Positions 38,254 to 52,009 of a DNA stretch of 64,000 nucleotides are shown here, one piece after another. The DNA is from Macrobrachium rosenbergii. Its lineage: Eukaryota > Arthropoda > Malacostraca > Decapoda > Palaemonidae. A model generated the notes under the pieces. It was not told the origin of the DNA. It made no database searches and saw only the letters and a list, made by a program, of their open reading frames with translations. Within the stretch, counting starts at the first letter, position 1; every line of letters starts with the position of its first letter. The stretch lies in NCBI RefSeq assembly GCF_040412425.1, contig NC_089789.1, positions 31,926,106-31,990,105 of the forward strand, read 5' to 3'. A program made the position numbers and the translations under genes.

Positions 38254-38714
38254 TTATATTAGCAGATTTAATTTTCTTTTTCCTCTACAGTCGGGATCTG
38301 GTCGTATCCTCTTGCTTCAGTTTTCACTACTGAAAAGGGATTGTTCAGTATAGCCTTCGGAAATTTTGCCTCGTTTTCTGTTCTTAAAGAATCTCCCATT
38401 TTACTTTTATCGTGATGTTACCAGTATCTGAACGCAAAAGTACGCTCTTGTTGATATTTCCAATGGATTATTTATATACTATATAATATCCATTAGTATT
38501 GTATGTCCCTTTATTCCGATACTGAATGATACTTATAATAAGTGATACTGTTGGATAAGGAACATTAAAAACACGTTATAAATAATAATATTGAACACTC
38601 CAACAGAATCCCAATCTGACAGAATACTTACTTCTGCAGATAAAGAAAATATTAATATTTTTCCCTAAAAAGTTTCGGAAGCTACGAGAGAATGAAAACC
38701 CGATGTTATTTTAG

Positions 38715-39320
38715 CAACGGTCGTTCCTTATTGCCAATAAATACGTTTCACGAGGAGTAGCCATCCAAACGGTAAACCCATCTGCAGATGAGCTAACTTC
38801 ACGGTTATAATGATTGTAAAAAAAGAAGAAAAATAAATAAAAATAAAATAAATAAATAAAAAAGTCAAAGAAGCAATGGAAGGCAGACCAAAATAACTCA
38901 ATCTTCATACACTCAGTTGCTGGTAAAAGTAATATGGCAACTTTGTCAGCTAGACTCCCCAACTCCTCAGTGACTCCTCTTCTTCAGTCTTCTCCTTCCC
39001 CTCCTCCTCCTCCTCATCCTCCTACTCCTCCCCCTCCTCCTAAACATCCTACATATATTCCTCCTCCTTCTCCTCCTCTACCTCGCCCTGCCAACACACG
39101 ACCAACCTAGCCACCTCTGTACCCATTGCTACACCTTCAAGCAAACTTCTCCCGACGGTGTTTATTGCAGCACAGCGATCCCTGTCGCTTCCAACAGAGG
39201 TATGGATTTTAGATATCGGTTCCTTCCCTGGCCGTGAATGGAGACTCTCGTTTCGCATATAGTATCCAGACACAATTAATGGGTTTAAGAAATGACACCT
39301 TCATTGCAAAAGTAAATTTT
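38715..39320 (-). repeat. Block A, copy 5
   Basis: Mirror of copy 4. The purine tract appears here as (CTC/CCT)n at 39,000-39,085, with TGCCAACACACGACCAACCT as in copy 4. Confidence 0.9.
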
Positions 39321-39344
39321 CACTCCACAGGCGATGAACATAAA

Positions 39345-39363
39345 TATTATGTATGTATGTATG

Positions 39364-39421
<58 letters not shown>

Positions 39422-39492
39422 CTGTATATACATACATGCATATGTATATATATACACATATATATTTATATATATATATATATTATATGTGT
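39345..39492. repeat. (ATGT)n-(TA)n microsatellite
   Basis: TA runs with CATACATGCATATG interruptions; the partner of 34,322-34,421. Confidence 0.95.
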
Positions 39493-40155
39493 GTATGTAT
39501 AAGTTTGAATCAAGTTTCTACATCAGGCACCAAAAGATGATATTTATAACCGTAAAAGCTGGGTGTTAGTGGCAGGTTTGTTGCATAACAGGCTGTTGAT
39601 ATGAATTTTTCAATTTATTTAAACCAGAAAGAGATGGAAAAACATCCTGAAAAATGGAGAAGAAGATCCTTTCTTTAGATACATCAGTCTGATATTTGGA
39701 AATCTCTTGGCAACATTAAACCGAGTACAAAACAGTTCTTCGCAACGTATAAAAACATCACTTATTCAAGTAACCACAATGATCACTTCGTCAAACGAAG
39801 GATTGTTTAATTTAATAAGAATAATTGCGTTTGGTGCGCATTTAAAATGCTGAATATTTTTTTACGACAGGATTCCAACACGAATAGAAATTATGTTTTG
39901 CAAACAGGATGTTCTGCTCAGCGAACTTTTCTTAAAGGTTATATGTTACCCTCTGGCCTAATGAATGCCCTTGAACCTGGTATTTATTCTAAGGGTAAAC
40001 GTTAAAGCTGTTTATATTCTGTTGCTACAGAGAAGAATTTTTGCGTAAGGTTAATATAGCAAAACTTTTGCTGTTAAGTGAATAATAGAAATTGTTCTTT
40101 GGTTCGTTCTCTAATTCCTATGTCATAGTAGTTACTGGTATTTTTGATCTGCATA

Positions 40156-40312
<157 letters not shown>

Positions 40313-40620
40313 AAATTATTGAAATAAAAACTGCAACCTAAATCGAGTTTCTCAGATAAGAACAAAGATCAATTCTTCAGGAGGAAACAGAGATTACTTA
40401 TTAAGACAGGAAAAAATCCAAGATATATTTCTCTGAGCCTTGAGGAGAAAATAAAAAAAAGTCACGTAGAAAGTAAGATTCAATGAGACTGCTTTCGTTT
40501 TCCAGCAGTAGTTTTTGTAATATTCTGAGCACTGAAAAGAATAAAAGCGTGATATTAACGTATCATGATGTTTATCTTCCCTCATAATGATGATTCAGCA
40601 ACTGTTTTAGAGGAAAATTT

Positions 40621-40622
<2 letters not shown>

Positions 40623-40687
<65 letters not shown>

Positions 40688-40711
40688 TATAAGTATGTGT
40701 GAATATATATT

Positions 40712-40775
<64 letters not shown>

Positions 40776-40807
40776 AATGTGTGTGTGTTGTGTCTAAATA
40801 TACTGTG

Positions 40808-40885
<78 letters not shown>
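40623..40885. repeat. (TA)n arrays with TG insert
   Basis: Three TA tracts separated by AAATTATAAGTATGTGTG and by GTAAATGTGTGTGTG. Confidence 0.96.
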
Positions 40886-40888
<3 letters not shown>

Positions 40889-41627
40889 TATCAGTTTTAA
40901 TGTTGGAAATGTGTGCAGAAGTGTTTTAGTCTTGCAGCCATAATAGCAAATTAGGACATTCTTTATGGAAGTGTGAGATCCCTGGCGATTGATGTTACGT
41001 AACCTTTATATTCCAATCATACCCTTCCCTTGGTGCATTCTATCGACGTGATTATTTAAAAATTAAACTTTCCTGTGATAATTCTACGTAGTATTAGAGA
41101 GTTAATTTTGGTTTTCGGTTTTTTTTTTCTGGTTTGGCCCATTCAGAGCCGTTCACTAGACTTTATTTTACATATTCATTCATTCTTTTAGGCTTTTCTC
41201 CATGATTAAAACTTCTTAGAAGCAATTGTTAAAATGCAAGATAGACAATGAAGCATTTTTTAGACAAGAATGTTTCTAAGTCTTTTAAATAACGAAAACA
41301 AGTCATCTGTCGCTGCAATAAAGTAGCTTTTATTCTCAAGCCCTCCGCACCTCCGTAGGTATCTTTCTTCATTTATATACGAACCGAAGGTATCCGGAAT
41401 GAGTATACTATCCCTAAAGGATAACATTAATACCGCTTGCTCTGGATATCTTGTCCGTCATCTCAGGAACTTTGTCTTCGTAACATTGTTCTCAAAGCAG
41501 GGAATTCTGTTTCCTTAAAAATAATGACAAAGATTTAGCGTAACTTAGTTCAGTTTCCTGTTTCCCCATAATTGTCTACAGAGAAAAGAAGCACAAGATT
41601 CCAATTTCGTGATTTGTCAGGCCTTCT

Positions 41628-41660
41628 TCTTCTTCTTCTTCTTCTTCTTCTTCTTCTTCG
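41628..41660. repeat. (CTT)n microsatellite
   Basis: About 11 CTT units, present in the right arm only. Confidence 0.93.
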
Positions 41661-41734
41661 TTCTCTGCTCTACATGAAACCTGACAGGTCAATGTACAAC
41701 AAAAATACCTCAAAAGCATTGCCATCATGACCTT

Positions 41735-41945
41735 AAGTCTCTCTAATTTCCTTCATATCTCTCATTTTGTCGCTGAAAAGGAGAGAGATCCCATTATCAA
41801 GATTCTGGGAAAGGTTAGTAAGAAATTCAACGACAACAAATTTGTCCAAAAGAGATTTGATTTCGTACCCTATTCAAAGAGTTGACGAGATTTTCAATAT
41901 TTTCCCCTTGCAAAAATCCACTAGCTGAGATTTCCAACGAGAAAG
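41735..41945 (-). repeat. Block B, right-arm copy
   Basis: Inverted partner of 31,886-32,100, ~90% by eye without gaps. It carries the stop that breaks the frame seen in the left-arm copy. Confidence 0.88.
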
Positions 41946-42699
41946 GTTCGCTAAGCTGAATATTTCTTTCGAGTTTTCAAACTAAATCTTGACTCCTTAT
42001 TCACGAAGTAAATAAAAAGACAAGCTAGAGGATCTACTAAGGAGTATCTACTAAGGAGTATATGCTGTAGCGCAAGTTGAGGAGAGAATACTTCAATGTA
42101 TTTATCAGCACAGAATAAACCAGGTCGCATAATCAAAAGACAAAAATATATCTTTTGACAGCAAAGGCGTGAAAATAATTGTTTTACTAACACTGAAAAG
42201 ATTTTTTAGTCCGTGTCTCTCAAGTAATTTCGAATAATATTATTACGCGATATAGTTTTAGTGAAAGTTTGTAGCTTTTTTCCAAATAAAATGATAAAAC
42301 TCTTGGTAACATATAACCTAGATAAATATTTCTTAAATGATGTAAATTCTAATTCTGAATTCAATGCGCATCAATCATTTTTATATTTTCTGCTCAGTCT
42401 TATTTTTGGCATTTTACATAAGCGTCTGCCGTGAGAGTTACCGAGACATCTACCAAGCCTTAATGTATTACAAATCGCCAGAACGATTGAAAATAACGCT
42501 AAGTTTGCATTCTGGAATAATGGTGGTTTGTAGGAAATTATCAGTGAACAAATAATCCTTATGATGAAAGAATGATTTCATTTAAGCAAACAAGGTGTTT
42601 AAACAAGTAAACAAAGGAGCTTCCTTTTCATTTGGATGAGAGAGATACAAAGTTTATTTGTCTTACGAAACAAGAGTTCAGTATAATACTTAATTTATC

Positions 42700-43400
42700 A
42701 CATGAGACGAGAATTCAATTAATGCTTAACCGAACACTTTACTGCCTGCCCAGGTGCAAGAGCCCCTGCTGGCATAAGACCAACTAAAGCTAAAAACAAC
42801 AACAGATGTAAACAATATCGGAGACGCATCAAAGGAATGAGCATTACACGGTGTCTCCTTTATCATTCCCTGCGGAATATAAATGAATGAACTCTCGGAA
42901 CCATAATAAAATAACCCAAGGAAAATAAAAGAGGAAAAAGCAAAACACACGACATATAAAGACAAAACACCCACTGAACACCGGATAGGTAGACCCCAAA
43001 CAAATAAATCTGTGAACTCTCACTTTCTATAAAGGTGCCCTGAGAACTTTGTCAGCTGGTGTCCTCGCACACTCAATAAGCCTCCTCCTCCTCCTCCTCC
43101 TCCTCCTCCCCCCTCCTTTCCTCCATCCCGATCCTCCTCCTGAATAACAAACATACCTTCCTCCACCTATCTACTCCCCAAAAAAACCTACACACTAGCC
43201 CACCGACCATCCAAACTTCCTCCCCAATGGTGTTTATTTCAGAACGCTGATCCCTGTCGCTACAAACAACGCTATGGATTCTAGATATCGGTTCTCTGCC
43301 CGAGGATGGGAAGTTCGGGGTCTTCCTTTGTATCGGGACCTGGTTAATTGGGTGAAAAATTCATGCCTTCATAACAGAAATATTTATGTTATAATCAATC
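42700..43400 (-). repeat. Block A, copy 6
   Basis: Mirror of copy 3: GAGAACTTTGTCAGCTGGTG, (CCT)n at 43,080-43,110, GGTGTTTATTTCAGAACGCT, GATATCGGTTCTCTGCCCGA, GTATCGGGACCTGGTTAATT. Confidence 0.88.
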
Positions 43401-43570
43401 GTGAGAGGTTTTATCTTTTCGCTTCAATTTTAAAGCCAGGCTACCAAGAGATTAAAAAGTGTATTTATATTTTTTGGTAAGGTTTATGTCTGCAGTTGAA
43501 ATGTTTGATAATGGTGTATGAATACAGTCTTCATAATTCTATCTGTGGAGGGAAAATTCAAGTGACTCAA

Positions 43571-43572
<2 letters not shown>

Positions 43573-43655
<83 letters not shown>
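43573..43655. repeat. (GA)n microsatellite
   Basis: About 40 GA units, the positional partner of the (TCTG)n tract at 30,251-30,329. Confidence 0.97.
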
Positions 43656-43657
<2 letters not shown>

Positions 43658-44999
43658 TATTTAATATACTTTCTTGGAATAAACTGGTTATGAAATACTC
43701 CATAAAAGCACACAGGAATAACCTCTTTTGTTACTAAACATTGCTTTTTTTTTATCATCTTTGAGATGCGAAGACTTGCATTGTTTATTTAAAAAAAAAA
43801 TAGCATTTCAAAGGAACTCAGCGATATTTGATATCCGAAAGATTAAAACTGTCCTTGAATTCACATTTCAGTACTAATTGTAACCAATCTTTTCATTCCC
43901 CCCTAAATATATCTCACGATTGCAAAGCAGATGAGTAACGAAGACCTTTTCTAAAAGAAAAAAAAAAAAAGTGCTTGGTTTTCGACATAAAAATAGCACT
44001 GAATTTGCCCTTTCCTTTATGACAAAAGGTTTATCCGCTCATTTCCTGTTGTCAACGGGAGTATTCAGTCAAAGAATATTCTTTTCCTTCACAAAATATA
44101 TACATTAACGCTTTCTAGGTTTTCGTTTTTTACCTTGAAAATATGCTCTTTCAAAGCCATGAAATCAGACCGTGAAACGTTTGCTCGGTTCTTGTTCCAG
44201 GTTTTTCCATTCTGAACCATTTTTCATCTAATTATAGCCTTGAAACCTTGGAGAAGTTCATGACCAAACATTTACGCTTATTAGAAAGATAACTGGCAAA
44301 AAATGTGCTCCCTGATATTTCAACTAATAATTCTTGCAATAGGTTGTCAAGTTTTTCAGTGTTTTCCTCTGTTGAAATCCTCTTGCTGAGATTTTAATTC
44401 AGAAGGGAATGACGTTAAGAACCTGGATTTCCAGTTTTCAAAATAGATCTCAACTGGTTATTTGATTGTAAGTTCATGTACATAATAGACCATAAGAAGA
44501 TCTCGAAATTTAGAGGTCCGTCCAGATCAGAAATGTCATATCCTAAATGCTCAAGAATAACTTTGGCAATACTTATATTGCTTTTGCCTCTACAATGTGT
44601 CACGCTTGATTTAAATTCTTTTGTTTTTTTTTTTATATTCGCAAGACATCACTTAAAAAAATGCTTCATTCCTACTGAAGTCATTGCTTCGTTATAGTTG
44701 ATATGTTCTCTGTTTATCTATACGTCAGGTATTCGCGAAGTAGAGAAACCGATATTCATTTAATCAAAGCTCCCTGAATCCAAGGGCAATAATGCTGACT
44801 TATATCATGTAGCAAAGGAGACTTGAGTTAATCATTATCTCATAATATTATTTTGTTCAGACAAAATAAAGAATGTTTCGGTCAAGCAACCATGGTTTGT
44901 AAACAAGAGGACCTTCTAGTAATGTCTGTTACTAAAATTATGAAGCTAGTTTTCCTAATGAAAATAATTCGTCTCAGTATTTAGCCCAAAAACAAACGG

Positions 45000-45540
45000 A
45001 TGCAAGACCAGTTATATCACAAAAATATTTATTAGCAGAAAGAATGAATTCGGGAAAAGTAGCCACCCAAAAAATGAATCTTTCTAGAAGTAACTTCTTC
45101 ACACATGGAAAAGCTACGTATGAAAGATACCAAGAGTTAGAAAAAATTGAGAAAGAAAAGTGCACAGGTAATACAAAAAAAAAAAAAGTCAAATGAGCGC
45201 GGGAAAGGTAGGCCCAAACGGTTGAATTTTCTGATCTCCCAGTCACTAGGAAAGCTGACCCCAAGTACCTGCCCCCCTCCCCTCCTCCCCATCTGCCTCT
45301 CCTCTTCCCCTTCTCATCCTGAAACAACCTGCATACATCCTCCCTATCTTACTCTCCCCCCACCTATAAATGGTACTTCAAGCAAACTTCCTCCAACGGT
45401 GCTTATGGTACCCCGATCCAAGCAGCTTCCAACATTGGTATATATTTCAGATATCGATTCTCCACAACTGAGTAGCGCCCCTGATCGTAAACTGTATCAA
45501 GACGCATTACATGGATTTAAAAACTGGTAACTGCATCGTC
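45000..45540 (-). repeat. Block A, copy 7
   Basis: Mirror of copy 2: GAATTCGGGAAAAGTAGCCA, TTTTCTGATCTCCCAGTCAC, pyrimidine tract at 45,268-45,330, GCTTATGGTACCCCGATCC. Confidence 0.85.
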
Positions 45541-45730
45541 CAATTTCTCTTTACACACGCATACTGAAGAAAGAATATATATTTTTGCACGGACTTGAAT
45601 GGCAAGATATGACGCGTTTCACGTGTGTACTTTTCGTACGTCGAGTTGGTGGTGCGTATTTTTAATGGTACCATGTAAACTGATCCTTCTCATTTCATAC
45701 AATGTTATTGGAATTTTCTAGGATCTCACG

Positions 45731-45734
<4 letters not shown>

Positions 45735-45778
<44 letters not shown>
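45735..45778. repeat. (GA)n microsatellite
   Basis: About 22 GA units; partner of (CT)n at 27,463-27,513. Confidence 0.96.
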
Positions 45779-45779
<1 letters not shown>

Positions 45780-46205
45780 CTCAACCTAGTCTGTAACTTT
45801 AAAGTGTATTGGAAACATGAAACTGGACAAGAAAGAGATCGCAGCATCCAATGGAAATTAATTATTCAGATATGAAACAAATTACATCTTGTCATATTAA
45901 AAATCATACTTTGTTTATACGATTGCAATAGACATGGCCTCGATGACTCTAACTGATATTTGAAATTGACCCTTTTATTAGGCTCATGTATCACAAGCAA
46001 TAATATCTTGAATGACATAACTCCCATATGGATATATTTTAGAAATAGAAAGCAAACTCACTAAGTATGTTGCAAGAAAACTCTACCCTCTGAAATTGGT
46101 CCCCTAATAAAAGGCTATGACCCCTTGGCTTCGACGCTTGTGTAGTAAATTTGTAGCGAACCACTACTTGGGAAATAAATGCAGTTGTAAATATGTAGAT
46201 ATTTT

Positions 46206-46573
46206 TAGTTTCCTGTAAAAGAAAACTATCGAGATGGCTTTTTGTCTGTCCATCCGCACTCAGATCATGAAAACTACTGAGACTAGAGGGCTGCAAAATG
46301 GTATGTTGATCATCCATCCTCTAATCATCAAGCATACCAAATTGCAGCCCTCTAGCTTCAGTAGTTTTTATTTTATTTAAGGTTAAGGTTAGCCATGGAC
46401 GTGCGTCTGGCATTGCTATATGTGCCAACAACACAGGCCACCTCCGGGCCGTGGGTGAAAGTTTCATGGGCTGCGGCTGAGAGTTTCATGGGCTGAGGCT
46501 GAGTTTCATGGGCGGTGGCTGTACAGAAAACTCGATTGCGCCGAAGTTTCTTCGGCGCATTTTTTAATTGTTT
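46206..46573 (-). repeat. Foldback element HPE, copy 7 (subfamily 2)
   Basis: It starts TTTTAGTTTCCTGTAAAAGA and ends TTGCGCCGAAGTTTCTTCGG followed by CGCATTTTTTAATTGTTTA. The central stem is complete, and three repeats of a GGGC(T/G)G(C/A)GGCTGAGAGTTTCAT unit are visible at 46,453-46,520. It sits at the junction between P1 and P2. Confidence 0.93.
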
Positions 46574-46747
46574 ACTATTAAAGTGCAGGTACTGCACGAT
46601 AACCAGTTCAGTCTTTTAGGGTGCTTGTACATTGTAGTAAAACTCGTAATCAACGTACGTGGGCAACCTGGCACATTCACATCCAAATACGTTAAATACC
46701 AGTCAGCGACTTGTCGGTAGTTCTAACCAGTGCTTCGGTGGAGGGCA

Positions 46748-47171
46748 ATAAAATCACAGGAAAAAAATTCACAGAAAAAGTCACAATTTTGGGTAAAAAA
46801 AAAATAAGTCACAGGAAAAATGTCACATTAATTTATGGTGGCAATTAAAGCAATTAAAGTAATAAAACAAAAAATAATTTGGATCTTTCCTAGATACTGA
46901 CCCACCAAGGGTTTTCGGGGGTCGTTATCTAGGACAAATATTTCTTGGAGGTCATTATGGTATTTTCAGTCTTTTGTTTACGTTTTTACGGTAATCCCCA
47001 ACGGGCTTGCACTGAACACGCCGCAAAGGGGGGATACATACCTGGTTAAAACCCTTGGGGGTCACTATCTAGGAAAGAATGATGTTACTTTTTTCCTTGT
47101 GACTTTTTTACCTGTGACTTTTTTCCACGTGACTTTTTTCCTGTGACTTTTTTACCTGTGACTTTTTTTTT
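46748..47171. mobile_element. Candidate MITE with repeated AAGTCACAGG subterminal motifs
   Basis: The left side has AATCACAGGAAAAAAATTCA, AAAAAGTCACAATTTTGGG and AAGTCACAGGAAAAATGTCA. The right side has the inverted set, five GTGACTTTTTT(A/C)CC(T/A) units at 47,098-47,171. Inside, CCAAGGGTTTTCGGGGGTCG TTATCTAGGA and AAACCCTTGGGGGTCACTAT CTAGGA form a second near-direct pair. It is non-coding and looks like a non-autonomous DNA element with clustered subterminal repeats; the superfamily is unknown. Confidence 0.72.
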
Positions 47172-47599
47172 ACCTGGATTCAGTGCTTCATATGATTATC
47201 CAGTATTTGCCCCAGATTCGTATTCCACTCACGTTCTGTCAATTTTTGTTAACCTTGTTTGTGATAATGTGTGTGATAAATTACCTATGTATGTGATATG
47301 TTTGACCGTAGTGTAGATGCACTCTTAGAAACCATATCAACACTGAACTCACTCCCTTGACCTTGAAATTTGAGGGTCTATTAAAACTTTAAGAGAAGAC
47401 AATACTCGGATGAATAAGGCCACGAGACGATAATAAATATTTCACATTTCAGATGCGGCAGAAGATTATTTTCCATTAAAGTTGATATTCTAGCACAACT
47501 TTTGTCACGAGCGCTTATCAAATTCAGGAAGTCAAGCATAGACTCGGCCAGTATCATCTATGAATGCCTGAAAGTCACGTCGACGACAACTTTTGCAAT

Positions 47600-48110
47600 A
47601 AAGGTCACTCTTTTGCGAAATTAGAAGACATTCTATTAAGCCTTATTCTTCCGCTGTTTCCTTTGCACTTATTTTCCCCTAATTTTCTGTTCTTCAGATT
47701 TGCTGTTTTTCACCTCACATCGCTGCTGTTTCTTTTCCTTCTTTCGTCTTCTTCTTTTGTTGCTTCTTTTCATCTTCAACTGCTGCTATTTTTGCTCTTC
47801 ATAGAAATACGTTTTCTAAGAATTGAACTCGTTTCCTTTGGAACAGGGATAAATTCTCACTGAGTCATTCGTATAATCTTCTAAGAGTCCTCAAGCGGAT
47901 TTTGGTAAATTTGAGAAAAAACGGTAAACGAAAAATATAAGTACATAAAAAAAGAAGTATGGGAACCCAGCATGAAATCATCTTAGCTATTCATTCTTAT
48001 CTGAAAAGGATTGTTGTGAGGTATGACTTCAGAAAAGGGTTTTTTAAGAGGATTTGATTCCTTCTATTAAAGAGAATGTCTTTATAGAATTATTAATTCA
48101 AAGAGGGGTT
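47600..48110 (+). repeat. Block C, copy 1
   Basis: AACAGGGATAAATTCTCACT, GAGTCATTCGTATAATCTTC, CAAGCGGATTTTGGTAAATT TGAG and TCTGAAAAGGATTGTTGTGA GG are shared with 50,660-51,090 (+), 54,270-54,600 (-) and 57,230-57,760 (-). No conserved reading frame. Confidence 0.85.
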
Positions 48111-49391
48111 AGATACAAACGGAATAAGATACGCAGTGATGAATTCAGATTTCATAATTATTCATTTCGTTTCAGGGAAGTAGCTAAATTAGCCTTTCAG
48201 TCGAACAAAGAAAGGGAAACAAATGTTTCAAATTAAATAAATATAATATGCAAAAGTGTATATACACGCTTGTAAGCGTTAAAGATGATTTATAAAAATA
48301 CAATATCAAGAGTAACTTCCGGAAAACTGCATTAAGTAAGTTTAACGCTAAGTGAAATCACATTTGTCATATGTAGGTCCGTTCTCTCTCTTGATGACAG
48401 ATAGGCTTCGAAGATTTTCAAAATTTAGAAATTTTTGATAAATTCTAGTAAGACCCACAATGCAATGCAAATGTCTGCATATGCTCCTTGGAACACGCGT
48501 AGAATATTACGTACAGAATTGTAGAAAATTAGAGAGTACAAAAAAATTTACGCAGGCAGATGCTGAAATCACTTCAGTTCTGTGGAAAATTTAATTAGAC
48601 AAAAAATTTCTTTGAAGTCAGGGAATTTCATTTTACCTCTCCTCCACTTCCAGTGAATCTAGTAACGTTTACAGGGTATAGAAAATAAACTGGAATGAAT
48701 AAAAGCAGGAATAGGAGTGAAAATGAGAGCACGAAAAACTGGAAAATCGTGAAGAAAAAGAAAAGCGACTGGAAATTAACAAATTTATCATACTGCTATA
48801 CGTTCATTAAATAACCGAATCTAATTTTTTTAAAGATTGAGTTTAAGCAAAAAAAAAAAAAAAAAACTGTCCACATGCTTATGAAAAAACAATTATTTTT
48901 GCAAGAATTAAAGAGGCACAAAAGAAAGTTCGTTTTCTGTGGAAAAATGCTGTAAAGGCAAATAAAATGTCAAGACATTTTATTGCATACCAGAACCTTT
49001 ATGAAATTTATGAAATTTATGAAATCTATGAAATTATGACAAGAGAAATCTCTTTGTGAATTCTAATCTTCACGACAAGGGGGATTCTTTTTAAACTTTA
49101 GATTATTATATCCATCTTGCGTTTTTTTTTTTTTTTTTTTACATTTTACCTGAGAGGTCTTTTTAATTTTTTACGAACAAAACTGGAAACAAGAAAGAGA
49201 ATTAAGGAGGAATGAAAAAGGAACTTAACTAGAAGGAACAGATGCAAACGCCATTCTAAAGAGGGAGGTTTATATTAATTATTAATTAAGCAAATGCAAA
49301 AACTCATTTTCAGAGGTTAGGAACGATGGTCAAGGAACAATCATCAAACCGTGTGAACCTATGAAATATTTCGTATTCATGTTTTTACTGG

Positions 49392-49396
<5 letters not shown>

Positions 49397-49462
<66 letters not shown>
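49397..49462. repeat. (CT)n microsatellite
   Basis: About 32 CT units; partner of (GA)n at 55,836-55,886. Confidence 0.97.
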
Positions 49463-49463
<1 letters not shown>

Positions 49464-49469
49464 CAGTGG

Positions 49470-49835
49470 CGCATTTAGACTGGTCTCTTCAATTTGCGTT
49501 ATGGAAATATCTGAATCGGAGAAAACCTCGAAAAACTGATGACCAAATTACATAAAAGTATATTCCCATGAGATATAAATGACAGAAACATTTTACCTCG
49601 TGTTTTGCATAGCAACTCTTTCGTGGTCCTTATCTGTAACCTTTATTCCGTGGATTTTGGGAGATGTTCAGTCTAGACGTTTTGATTGTAACGAGAGAGC
49701 TCAGAGAACTTTGGCGATTGTCAAAAGAATATATGACAAGCAAGACAAGTTTTGTAGTATTGGGAGAGAGGTGGAAGTATTCTCAGATTTGATGGATCAA
49801 AGAGAATGTTTGTCTCTCTCTCTCTCGGCCTTATA
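49470..49835 (+). repeat. Block D, copy 1
   Basis: CTGAATCGGAGAAAACCTCG, TCGTGGTCCTTATCTGTAAC, AGTCTAGACGTTTTGATTGT AACGAGAG, GGAGAGAGGTGGAAGTATTC TCAGATTTGATGGATCAAAG. Open for 93 codons (49,579-49,860), and the inverted copy at 55,550-55,780 is also open over much of this span. The third copy at 59,420-59,600 is not. No family recognised; coding status unproven. Confidence 0.8.
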
Positions 49836-50659
49836 TAACTCTTTGCTTATCGTTGTTTAAAACATGATCTCATTTTAAAGTAATTTTACCTTTCACGTAT
49901 TCTTTCTTTTACATTATCCGTAAAGTGGAAAAAACGTGATGAAGTTGCAAAAAACCGACCAAGTTTTCATCCATAGTTTTTAAATTTAAATAAATATTAT
50001 CACATATATAAAACTATATGCAATCTATCGCATAGCACCCACCAGAAATTGATCCCAGATTCAAGTTATAGACAAAGAAGATTCCGAGGAAAGCCATACT
50101 TCCAAGTATAATATCCCATATGATCAATTCATTTTCATGAGAACTTTTTCTTTCGACCAAAGGTGTCACTGCTCTCTGTAGTTGTAAAATAAATTTTCTT
50201 CCTCAACATTTGCGCTACCATAAAGAGGACAGTGTTTATTATAGGGTACGAAATACCATTAATTTGTTTGGCATTACTTACTTGGTACATTTCTGTTGAC
50301 TGAGTACTACGGGCAATAATTAGGACTTTATTCGGAACGCATTTAAATCTCTGGAACTTCTGCAGCAATAGATTTACTCTCTTTAACCTAAGATTTCATC
50401 TTATGAAATTACTGCGAAAGAAAGAAAAAAATAAAACAGGAAAATAGACATAAAAATTAATTTTAGAGAGTGATGACTTTGAGTCATGAAATCATTATCT
50501 AATAAAATCTTTATTGTTTCATGCAACTATAAGAACTTAATCGTCGAGAAAACAAATACAATAGTAATGAATTGATACTCACAGCGCTCTTAAGATTCAA
50601 GGTCTTATCCAGTACGTACAGAATGAAAATCACTTTCAATATATGTCGCGCATCCAGAG

Positions 50660-51090
50660 GCAATATTCTTTCCTCCATGTTGGGTGCTTTTCTCGAAGTT
50701 GGCCTACTTTCTTTAAGAACAGGAATAAACTCTCCAAAAGTCATTTATATAATCCTCTGAAAATCCTTAAGCGGATTCTGATAAATTTGAGAAATAGACG
50801 ATAAACAAAATAAAAAAAAAAGAAGAAGAAAAAGGATCCGTTGGGAAATCGCCTTAGACATTCATCCCTATCTGAAAAGGATTGTAGTGAGGTTCGACTT
50901 CGGGAAAGGGGTTTCGGTAAGAGGATTTGATTCCTCGCGTGAAAAATCAAAAGAATGGCTTAAGAGAATATCAGCGTTCTAAAGAAAAGAGGTCGCACGC
51001 GAAGGAAATAAGATACGGTGTTCCGAGATTAGTTATTATATTCAGTTATACTTTTCCCCGGAGATGAAAATTCAGTTTGTCTTTTAGTCC
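50660..51090 (+). repeat. Block C, copy 2
   Basis: TTCTCGAAGTTGGCCTACTT, AATAAACTCTCCAAAAGTCA, GGGAAATCGCCTTAGACATT, CATCCCTATCTGAAAAGGAT, AAGAGGATTTGATTCCTC. Closest to the mirror copy at 54,270-54,600. Confidence 0.87.
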
Positions 51091-51823
51091 TACGTTCATA
51101 ATCAAATTCTTAGTGAAATCTGCCTAGCGTGTACGTAGTGCTGAGGTGGGTGATAAGGGTCCTGCTCTATAGAAAAAAAAAGTACTGAATGTGACTTGTC
51201 TGTGAATACCTGTATATGAGATTTACAATACCCACAGAAACCCACATCCCAAGCTCGCCTTAAAATCTATACATGAACAAAGAGCTCTTTGCAGGTTATG
51301 TTTCAGGTAACCAAGTTTAAGTGAACCTTGAAGTGACTTCCGTGAAGTTTTGGGTCTTATGCTTGGCTTTTGTCCTTTCTGGTAGCATGTATTACCTCCT
51401 TCGTGATGTCCAATGATCACTACACCGGAAGGGGTGATGCGGGCATAGATTTCACTCATTTTGGAATACATGGAAAAGTTTGAAAGAGGTAAAGAGTGAA
51501 GTTCACCAGATGAAAGATTTAAAATTCTTCGGATTAATACTTAAAAAAATAAATAAAAATCTAAAGAAGACAATGACATTTTAAGATCGCAAAAGCGTAC
51601 ATTTTCTATACTATTTCTCCACTCAATGCTTTCTCTCTCTCTCTCTAAGTGGATGTGTTATTCCTCGTGAATCTATAATTCATTATCATATTAACAACCA
51701 AGTAACAAGCAGAAATGCTGTTGACAAGGTTTATAAAGATGCATAAAATACTGCGCAATTGAATAGCAGCGATTGCGAATAAATAAATAAAAAAAATATA
51801 ATATAATATATATAAAGATATAT

Positions 51824-51977
<154 letters not shown>

Positions 51978-52009
51978 TGCGTGTGTATTTCAACTAATTA
52001 CTGGGCACG

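Noticed and set aside
43274..43480. Block A frames beginning MDSRYRFSARGW or MDFRYR as exons
   Set aside because: The frame does not continue past ~35 codons consistently among the nine copies, and substitutions include stops.
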